This document shows, one piece after another, positions 57,377 through 64,000 of a stretch of 64,000 nt of DNA (position 1 is the first letter of the stretch; each line of letters begins with the position of its first letter). A model generated the notes under the pieces. It saw only the letters and a list, made by a program, of their open reading frames with translations. It was not told the DNA's origin and ran no database searches. Source of the DNA: an uncultured Aquimarina sp. (GTDB lineage: Bacteria > Bacteroidota > Bacteroidia > Flavobacteriales > Flavobacteriaceae); NCBI GenBank assembly GCA_947498775.1, contig CANMLL010000008.1:124001-188000 (forward strand), given 5' to 3'. A program made the position numbers and the translations under genes.

Positions 57377-58459
57377 TTATGAAACTTTGGTTATGGCTAT
57401 TTCTTTAATTGATTTTGGTAGCATAGGAATCGTGACTTTAAAATATCCATTTTCAGTTTCGATAACAACTTTTTGGTTCGTATAAAATGAATATCGCTTT
57501 TTTATGTTTTTGAGTCCAAGTTTCGTAGATTCTTCTTTTTGTATTCTCCTATGCAAATTATTCTGAATAATAATACTTTCCTTGCCGATAGAAATGATAC
57601 TAATCTCTAATGGTTTTTCTTTTGAAAAATAGTTGTGTTTCAACGCATTTTCAACTAGCATTTGTAATGTGAGTGTAGGGATCAAGAATTCTTTTGGATC
57701 AATAGAAATATGTGTGGTAATACTTAGAGCTCCTTCGTGCCTTACGTTCATCATGAATATAAAAGAATCTAGAAAAATTAATTCTTTTTCCAGGCTTACC
57801 AAATCTTCTTCACGATTATCAAGAATGTAGCGATAGCACGATGCCAACCTTGATACAAAATCTGAAGCAAGATCCCGATCTTCGTACATCAATGAAGTTA
57901 AGGTGTTAAGACTATTAAATAAAAAATGAGGACTGATTTGATTTTTTAATGACTTGTATTTAGAAGTCATAGCCTCTTTTTTAAGCTTATTCATGTTGTT
58001 TTCTAGCTCTTTTTTTTGTTTAAGAGCAAAATAGAACATATTAAAAAGAATGGCAGTAAAACCTAGAACTGCCGCTCTAAAAAAATCAATCCTAAACCGC
58101 AACCAGGGATCATCTGCATCAATTTGACAAAGGTGATCAAGCTCAAAAATCGCCAAATAGTATAATAGTGCTGCTATAGGGAGAATAATTAGTAAGTTGA
58201 TCCCTAGTATTTTAAGGCCATTTGACATGTCAAGGGTTTTACCAACATCAGTATTTAATTCACGACGAATCCACCAATCGTTGATTTCCCAGGCCAGCAT
58301 CAAAAGAAAAAAAGCACTGAAATAATAAAACATCCCAGTAGCATCAAAAAACACCCTATCGTCATCATCATGATCTATAGTTAATTTTACCAGGAAATAG
58401 ATCAGGTTCACAATCAGAAAGCGAACGAGAAATTTTTTTATGTATGTTTTTGAAATCAT
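57377..58459 (-). CDS. LytS-type sensor histidine kinase
   Basis: The 360-residue protein has four membrane segments (about 10-27, 40-58, 84-106, 126-146) and a His_kinase domain with the phospho-acceptor His178 in QISPHFLFNSLN. The asparagine box is LQMLVENALKHN, with the glycine-poor G-box SIISIGKESIIIQNNL typical of this family. No large periplasmic sensor domain is present, so the signal is probably read within the membrane. It forms an operon with the LytTR regulator. Confidence 0.93.
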   Translation of the reverse strand: MISKTYIKKFLVRFLIVNLIYFLVKLTIDHDDDDRVFFDATGMFYYFSAFFLLMLAWEINDWWIRRELNTDVGKTLDMSNGLKILGINLLIILPIAALLYYLAIFELDHLCQIDADDPWLRFRIDFFRAAVLGFTAILFNMFYFALKQKKELENNMNKLKKEAMTSKYKSLKNQISPHFLFNSLNTLTSLMYEDRDLASDFVSRLASCYRYILDNREEDLVSLEKELIFLDSFIFMMNVRHEGALSITTHISIDPKEFLIPTLTLQMLVENALKHNYFSKEKPLEISIISIGKESIIIQNNLHRRIQKEESTKLGLKNIKKRYSFYTNQKVVIETENGYFKVTIPMLPKSIKEIAITKVS

Positions 58460-58723
58460 AAAAAAGGGTTAGATAATTAGTACAGATAAAGATACATAAC
58501 TCATGGGTAATGTCGATTTGGTGGTTGGTTCAATTGTCAAATTAAGAGTTGAATTGTATGAAACCACACCTGACCCAAAAAAATTACATAAATGGAGATA
58601 ACCATTCATTTAACATAAATTTTCGGCATTTCAGAAGTAATAATAGCAATTCAAGTGATTTGAGTTTCAATCTTTTTGATAAGCATGCAATTTTGAATCA
58701 AATCTTTAAAAAACAAAGACATT

Positions 58724-61108
58724 ATGAAAAAGATTGTTTTCATCACTTTTATTTTAATAACGTATATATCCAATGCTCAGACTGGAATAATTAAAGGAAC
58801 TATTATTGACAAACAGTCAGAAACGCCCTTGGTAGGAGCTACTATAGAATTACTTAATGCAGAAGTAACCAATGGAGTTATAACCGATATCGATGGCTAT
58901 TTTGTGTTAGAAAACGTTCCGGTAGGACGCCAAACCATACGAGTAAGTTATATAGGTTTCGAATCCATTACTTTACCCAATATTGTAGTAACTTCAGGAA
59001 AAGATGCTGTTATTAACCTATCTCTAATCGAAGCCTTTGATCAATTGGATGAAGTCATAATCACTAATGAAAATGCCAAGGCAAAGGCAATAAACAAACT
59101 GGCATCGGTATCTGCTCGTCAGTTTGGAGTTGAAGAGGTAACTCGTTTTTCTGGGGGAAGAAGTGATGTGGGTAGATTGGCAGCCAATTTTGCAGGAGTA
59201 TCTGCACCCGATGATAGTCGAAATGATATTGTAGTAAGAGGTAATTCACCAGTAGGATTATTATGGCGATTAGAAGGGGTACCGATACCAAGTCCTAATC
59301 ATTTTTCTACATCAGGAACCACAGGAGGCCCGGTTTCTGCTTTGAATCCAAATTTGTTGAAGAATTCTGATTTTATTACTTCGGCTTTCCCCTCAGAATA
59401 CGGAAATGCCATTGGTGGTGTATTTGATCTTGGTTTTAGAAAAGGAAATCTAGATGATTATGAGTTCACAGGACAAGTAGGTGTTTTTACTGGGGTAGAA
59501 GCAATGGCCGAAGGTCCGTTAGGAAAAAACAAAGGTTCTTTTTTGATCGCAGGAAGATATTCCTTGATTAGTTTAATAGGCGGAGGAGCAGGAGGTACTT
59601 CTGCGGTACCAAATTATAATGACATCTCATTTAACATAGATTTTGGGAAAGGAAAGTTGGGAAATTTCTCTTTATTTGGAATTATTGGAAATTCGGATAT
59701 CGAATTTCTGGGAGATGATATTGATGAAGACGATCTCTTTGCAGCCGAAGATGAAAATGCATTTGTAGATTCTGGTTTCGGAGTGGTTGGACTGAAACAT
59801 CAAATTGGTATCGGAAAGAATTCCTTTCTAAGAACTATCGTTTCGGGATCATATTCTAGTAATGATTTTATTGCAGACCGTTTTATTGATAAAGATACTC
59901 CGCAAGAAAGAATTATTAGATATACTGAAGCTGATAATACCGAATCACGTCTTACATTTTCAACACTATTTAACAGTAAACTAAGTAATAAAGCCACTTT
60001 AAGAACTGGAGTATTGGTAGAAAACTTTCAACTAGAATCTTTAGAAAGGGATCGATTAGAGCAACCTGATAATGATGGAGATGGAGATCCGGATCTGTTT
60101 ACATTTACCGATATTGATGAAAACCTAAGTATCGTCCAACCTTACCTTCAAACACAACTTAGGTTAACAGGAAAACTAACACTAAATGCTGGGGTACATG
60201 GACAGTATAGTACTCTAAACGAACAATTTGTTCTTGAGCCCAGAGCAGGACTTTCTTACAAAGCCGGGAAAAATCATAGTTTTAGTCTGGGGTATGGGCT
60301 GCACCATCAACCCATTTCCTTGCCCTTGTTGTTTCTTAATGAAGAAATTAACGGAGAACTCGTGCAAACAAACCTGGATCTTGATTTTGTGAGAAGTAGT
60401 CACTATGTACTGGGATATGATGTACGAATAGGTAAGGGTTGGAGAGGTAAGTTTGAAATATATTATCAGGATATAGATAATGCCGCCGTAGAATCTTTTC
60501 CATCTAGCTATTCGTCATTAACAGAAGGAGCCGATTTTGGGTTCCAAAATGATCGTGTTTCTTTGGTAAATGAAGGAACAGGATTTAATCAAGGGATCGA
60601 ACTTACCATAGAGAAGTTCTTTAGCAAAGGCTATTACGGTTTGCTTACAACGTCTTTATTTGAAAGTAAATACGAAGGCAGCGATGGGATCGAGCGTAAT
60701 ACGCCTTTTAACAATGGATATGTGTTAAACATGTTGGCAGGAAAAGAATTTAAGATCGGAAAAGGCGGAAAGAATGTGTTGTCTCTGGATACCCGGGTTA
60801 CATTATCAGGAGGAAGGTATTTTACACCAGTAAATCTTGAAGCTTCTCAGCAAGCTGGTTTCGAGGTGCTAAGAGAAGAGTTGGCTTTCAGTGAACAAAC
60901 TGACGATTATTTTAGATGGGATGTAAAACTTGGCTATAAGATTAATAGTAGATCCAAAAAACGTTCACATCAGTTTTATGTAGATCTTCAGAATGTAACC
61001 AATAACGGAAATATTTTTACACGTCGTTATAACCGGTTAACCAACCAGGTAGATGAAGTAGATCAGATAGGCTTCTTTCCGGATTTTGGATACAAGTTTC
61101 AGTTCTAG
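58724..61108 (+). CDS. TonB-dependent outer-membrane receptor
   Basis: The 794-residue protein has a signal peptide (KKIVFITFILITYISNAQ), a CarboxypepD-type N-terminal module (GTIIDKQSETPLVGATIELL, then VPVGRQTIRVSYIGFES) and the plug (DDSRNDIVVRGNSPVGLLWR). A long barrel follows, which ends in DFGYKFQF with terminal Phe. It imports an unknown ligand. It stands divergent from the LytS/LytTR operon, 264 bases away, so it may be controlled by it. Confidence 0.93.
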   Translation: MKKIVFITFILITYISNAQTGIIKGTIIDKQSETPLVGATIELLNAEVTNGVITDIDGYFVLENVPVGRQTIRVSYIGFESITLPNIVVTSGKDAVINLSLIEAFDQLDEVIITNENAKAKAINKLASVSARQFGVEEVTRFSGGRSDVGRLAANFAGVSAPDDSRNDIVVRGNSPVGLLWRLEGVPIPSPNHFSTSGTTGGPVSALNPNLLKNSDFITSAFPSEYGNAIGGVFDLGFRKGNLDDYEFTGQVGVFTGVEAMAEGPLGKNKGSFLIAGRYSLISLIGGGAGGTSAVPNYNDISFNIDFGKGKLGNFSLFGIIGNSDIEFLGDDIDEDDLFAAEDENAFVDSGFGVVGLKHQIGIGKNSFLRTIVSGSYSSNDFIADRFIDKDTPQERIIRYTEADNTESRLTFSTLFNSKLSNKATLRTGVLVENFQLESLERDRLEQPDNDGDGDPDLFTFTDIDENLSIVQPYLQTQLRLTGKLTLNAGVHGQYSTLNEQFVLEPRAGLSYKAGKNHSFSLGYGLHHQPISLPLLFLNEEINGELVQTNLDLDFVRSSHYVLGYDVRIGKGWRGKFEIYYQDIDNAAVESFPSSYSSLTEGADFGFQNDRVSLVNEGTGFNQGIELTIEKFFSKGYYGLLTTSLFESKYEGSDGIERNTPFNNGYVLNMLAGKEFKIGKGGKNVLSLDTRVTLSGGRYFTPVNLEASQQAGFEVLREELAFSEQTDDYFRWDVKLGYKINSRSKKRSHQFYVDLQNVTNNGNIFTRRYNRLTNQVDEVDQIGFFPDFGYKFQF

Positions 61109-61144
61109 TTTGATTTTTGTTTGTTTAGAGTGATAGTTTGCTAT

Positions 61145-61171
61145 GCTTCTTCCCCTGGAGGGGGAAGAGGC
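61145..61171. repeat. G/C-rich hairpin of intergenic-repeat type
   Basis: GCTTCTTCCCC pairs with GGGGAAGAGGC (one wobble pair) around a short loop. It lacks a T-tract. The CTTCCCCTGGAGGGGGAAG core resembles an intergenic repeat I know from other Bacteroidota. The gene before it is the TonB receptor. Confidence 0.5.
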
Positions 61172-61201
61172 AATAGTAAACTCAAAAAACAAAATTACAT
61201 A

Positions 61202-61381
61202 ATGAAAAAACTCGCTTGTATAGTACTTGTACTCTTCCTTTTGATCATGGTGTATTACAGAAGAATTAAAAAGTGGTATGTGAACAAATTATGTGATTAT
61301 GAAAAAAGCAATCGTAGTAGTTCTTATCTTAACTCTCGTTTTTATAGGTTTTGTAAAAGTTGGAGAGCAGCCATCAAATGA
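61202..61381 (+). CDS. Possible 59-residue membrane peptide
   Basis: MKKLACIVLVLFLLIMVYYR is a plausible membrane segment, followed by a basic stretch (RIKKWYVNKLCDYEKSNRSS). Its last 80 bases overlap the next gene in another frame, and the C-terminal part has the look of an out-of-frame shadow. A real small protein and a chance frame are both possible. Confidence 0.2.
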   Translation: MKKLACIVLVLFLLIMVYYRRIKKWYVNKLCDYEKSNRSSSYLNSRFYRFCKSWRAAIK

Positions 61382-61838
61382 TAATTATATGAATAGCGAG
61401 CTAAACAAAATAGAGCATTATCTGGTGCATAGAGACAGTCTTAATACTGAAGTGTCTAAAGTGGCCGTGGCGTGGCATTTAGATCATAGTCTAAAGGTGA
61501 TTAATGGTATTTTTGATAGATTACAAGCGTCAGATCCAAAAAAATATAAGAAGAAATTTAATGCGCCCAGATTGTTTTCTTTTACTTTTGGATTTATTCC
61601 AAGGGGCAGGGCACAATCGCCAAAATCGGTATTACCTCCTGATACCATAAACACGGGAGATATTGTCGAACAGTTGGTATTGGCAAGAGACAAAATGGTA
61701 GGCTTGCAGGCTTTGGATGAAAAATCAAACTTTAAACACCCTGTTTTTGATCGATTAAATAAAAAACAAGCAAAACGATTTATCGAAATCCATACCCGAC
61801 ATCACCTTAAAATTGTAAATGATATATTAAAAGAATAG
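61299..61838 (+). CDS. Exported DinB/DUF1569-like protein of unknown function
   Basis: From the ATG at 61299 the 179-residue product has an N-terminal hydrophobic segment (KKAIVVVLILTLVFIGFVKV). The rest has DUF1569/DinB-like helical features: VAWHLDHSLKVINGIFDRLQ, and FIEIHTRHHLKIVNDILKE, with histidines that resemble the family's metal-binding His. The middle region is Pro/Ser-rich. The family call is tentative. It follows the TonB receptor by 190 bases on the same strand. Confidence 0.6.
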   Translation: MKKAIVVVLILTLVFIGFVKVGEQPSNDNYMNSELNKIEHYLVHRDSLNTEVSKVAVAWHLDHSLKVINGIFDRLQASDPKKYKKKFNAPRLFSFTFGFIPRGRAQSPKSVLPPDTINTGDIVEQLVLARDKMVGLQALDEKSNFKHPVFDRLNKKQAKRFIEIHTRHHLKIVNDILKE

Positions 61839-61852
61839 CCGTTATTCTGAAT

Positions 61853-61969
61853 TTATGCATTATAAACTCCTATATGCATTTTTTCAATAAATGCAAGCAA
61901 GGCAAGAATAAAAATAAATGTTGCAATACTAAACCCTAAGATCCTTTTTTGTTTTTTTCTTGTTTTCAT
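61853..61969 (-). CDS. Possible 38-residue single-span membrane protein
   Basis: The frame MKTRKKQKRILGFSIATFIF, ending in ILALLAFIEKMHIGVYNA, has a basic N-terminus followed by one clear membrane segment. That is the layout of real bacterial small membrane proteins, with positive residues on the cytoplasmic side. It is convergent with the DUF1569-like gene. Small size limits confidence. Confidence 0.45.
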   Translation of the reverse strand: MKTRKKQKRILGFSIATFIFILALLAFIEKMHIGVYNA

Positions 61970-62112
61970 TGTATCCAATTGTTATTGTTTTCCTATTTCA
62001 TTAGTGTTAGGTTAATTAAAGATGTTACAAAATTTAACTTTTTGAAATTCGCTTACTAATTTTTATCAATTCAACGCTAAACTTCTTTGGCTCATCGGTT
62101 GGTATTTCATGA

Positions 62113-62517
62113 AAAGAGACACTTAAGAATAATGAATTCCGCCTGATCGGAAGAAGACATTTGCGTAGTAATAATTCCTGGATGCATAACGTGGACAAGC
62201 TTATGAGCGGTAAAAACAGATGTGCCGTTATGATGAACCCCTTGGATGCAGAACGATTAGGGCTTACCAAAGAAGACGAGGTTATGATGAAATCCAGAGT
62301 AGGAGAGGTTAAAATACCTATTGAAGTGACCAAAAATATGATGTCAGGAGTAGTAAGTATACCCCATGGTTTTGGACACACCAGAAAGGGCTCCCGATTA
62401 AAAGTGGCAGAAGCTCATGCTGGAGTAAGTTTTAATGATATATCCGATCATAACCGTATGGACACCTTAACAGGAAATGCTGCGTTTTCTGGCCAGATCG
62501 TTACTATTTCTAAATGA
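62113..62517 (+). pseudogene. C-terminal remnant of a YdeP/FdhF-type molybdopterin oxidoreductase
   Basis: The frame reads KETLKNNEFRLIGRRHLRSN, then NSWMHNVDKLMSGKNRCAVM and SIPHGFGHTRKGSRLKVAEA, the molybdopterin-dinucleotide-binding tail of this family. A TGA at 62110 ends homology on the left, and the rest of a protein normally about 760 residues long is absent. An internal deletion, not just a point mutation, must have removed the N-terminal 600 or so residues. About 130 residues remain. Whether anything is translated from it is unknown. Confidence 0.85.
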
Positions 62518-62521
62518 GAGT

Positions 62522-62866
62522 TTATACCATCGATTTCTTTATATAGGAAGACTTTTCGAATTCGCGTATGTTGATAGAAAGAATAGGGACATCGGGAAAC
62601 ATGGATTTCAAAGTGCTTACAATTTTTCTTGATAGATTAGCTTTTTGTTTATCATTTCTACCTTCTATGATATTGCCAAATACATGGATAAAATCATCTT
62701 TTGTATTCCCAATGGTATAATATTTAAAAGGATTAATCCTAACTTTGATATCGCCTTCGGCAAATAATTTGGTGGATTCAGCGGCATTATAAACTGCTGT
62801 TATGATTTCTTCAGGTGATTTTAATTCAATGATATGTTCTGAGCAGTCTAAAATAAAATGTGGCAT
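62522..62866 (-). CDS. 5-carboxymethyl-2-hydroxymuconate isomerase-like tautomerase
   Basis: The 114-residue protein begins MPHFILDCSEHI, with the N-terminal Pro of the tautomerase superfamily (catalytic once Met is removed), and ends with FEKSSYIKKSMV. It resembles CHMI in length and pattern; the natural substrate here is unknown. It is 17 bases downstream of adenine deaminase and may form an operon with it, an unusual pairing. Confidence 0.75.
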   Translation of the reverse strand: MPHFILDCSEHIIELKSPEEIITAVYNAAESTKLFAEGDIKVRINPFKYYTIGNTKDDFIHVFGNIIEGRNDKQKANLSRKIVSTLKSMFPDVPILSINIREFEKSSYIKKSMV

Positions 62867-62883
62867 ATATTTTATGATCTTTA

Positions 62884-63975
<1,092 letters not shown>

Positions 63976-64000
63976 CTAGGTGTTAGGATGAGGGTTTTTT

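Noticed and set aside
58549..58794. Plus-strand frame starting before the TonB receptor
   Set aside because: It overlaps the receptor's signal peptide in another frame and shows no typical protein features.
62034..62381. Minus-strand frame of 115 codons over the molybdoenzyme remnant
   Set aside because: Most of it is the shadow of the well-recognised plus-strand remnant. Only its last part (62034-62112) is kept, as a possible tail of another gene.

Overview
The window is chromosomal DNA of a marine-type Bacteroidota bacterium, most likely family Flavobacteriaceae (an Aquimarina-like genus is my guess, not something the sequence proves). The signs are AT-rich composition, a bacillithiol gene (bshC), TonB-dependent receptors with CarboxypepD-type N-termini, a LytS/LytTR two-component pair, a TPR/LuxR-type regulator, lipoprotein and secreted-protein genes behind A-rich rather than Shine-Dalgarno leaders, and outer-membrane barrels that end in phenylalanine. 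No rRNA gene, complete tRNA, CRISPR array, prophage or complete insertion sequence was seen. Most of the window is ordinary housekeeping sequence with short operons on both strands.

Layout. 1-6.4 kb: start of an M14 peptidase gene, a MITE-like element, bshC, a flavin oxidoreductase, then a TPR/LuxR regulator followed by a lipoprotein whose C-terminal third looks like an aerolysin-type pore-forming domain. 6.6-12.3 kb: guaA, a five-LysM periplasmic-binding-fold protein, two small proteins and a START-like pseudogene with four in-frame stops. 12.3-22 kb: secreted amidohydrolase, lysA, LON-domain protein, a 48-codon bridging ORF, sucC, an orphan MreB paralogue, cmk, a Kbp-like LysM protein, truA and a MOSC protein. 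22-30.2 kb: zinc-ribbon membrane protein, recQ, a lipoprotein KatG, small secreted proteins and a decayed locus with two operator-like palindromes.

30.2-43 kb: a methyltransferase flanked by diverged direct repeats and next to a perfect 22-bp inverted repeat, rlmF, a DUF885 peptidase, the epsC-cysM cysteine operon, a CBS protein, a DUF2461 protein, a TetR-SDR pair with two matching operators, an acetyltransferase, an NlpC/P60 peptidase and a thiolase. 43-54 kb: PgpH-type HD phosphohydrolase, MscS channel, a TonB receptor broken by one frameshift, ychF and a large methyltransferase. 54-64 kb: TerB-like protein, Hsp20, an SPFH protein paired with an Arc-like ribbon-helix-helix protein, the LytS/LytTR pair, an intact TonB receptor, a remnant of a YdeP-type molybdoenzyme, and adenine deaminase with a tautomerase.

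The functional groups that can be read from gene order are cysteine synthesis (epsC-cysM) together with bacillithiol use (bshC makes a cysteine-containing thiol), TetR control of a dehydrogenase, LytS/LytTR signalling, and the regulator/pore-like lipoprotein pair. I see no large undescribed multi-gene system. The best candidates for new biology are the aerolysin-like lipoprotein with its regulator, the SPFH/Arc pair, the lipid-anchored KatG, two very small ORFs, and several unassigned palindromic or MITE-like elements.
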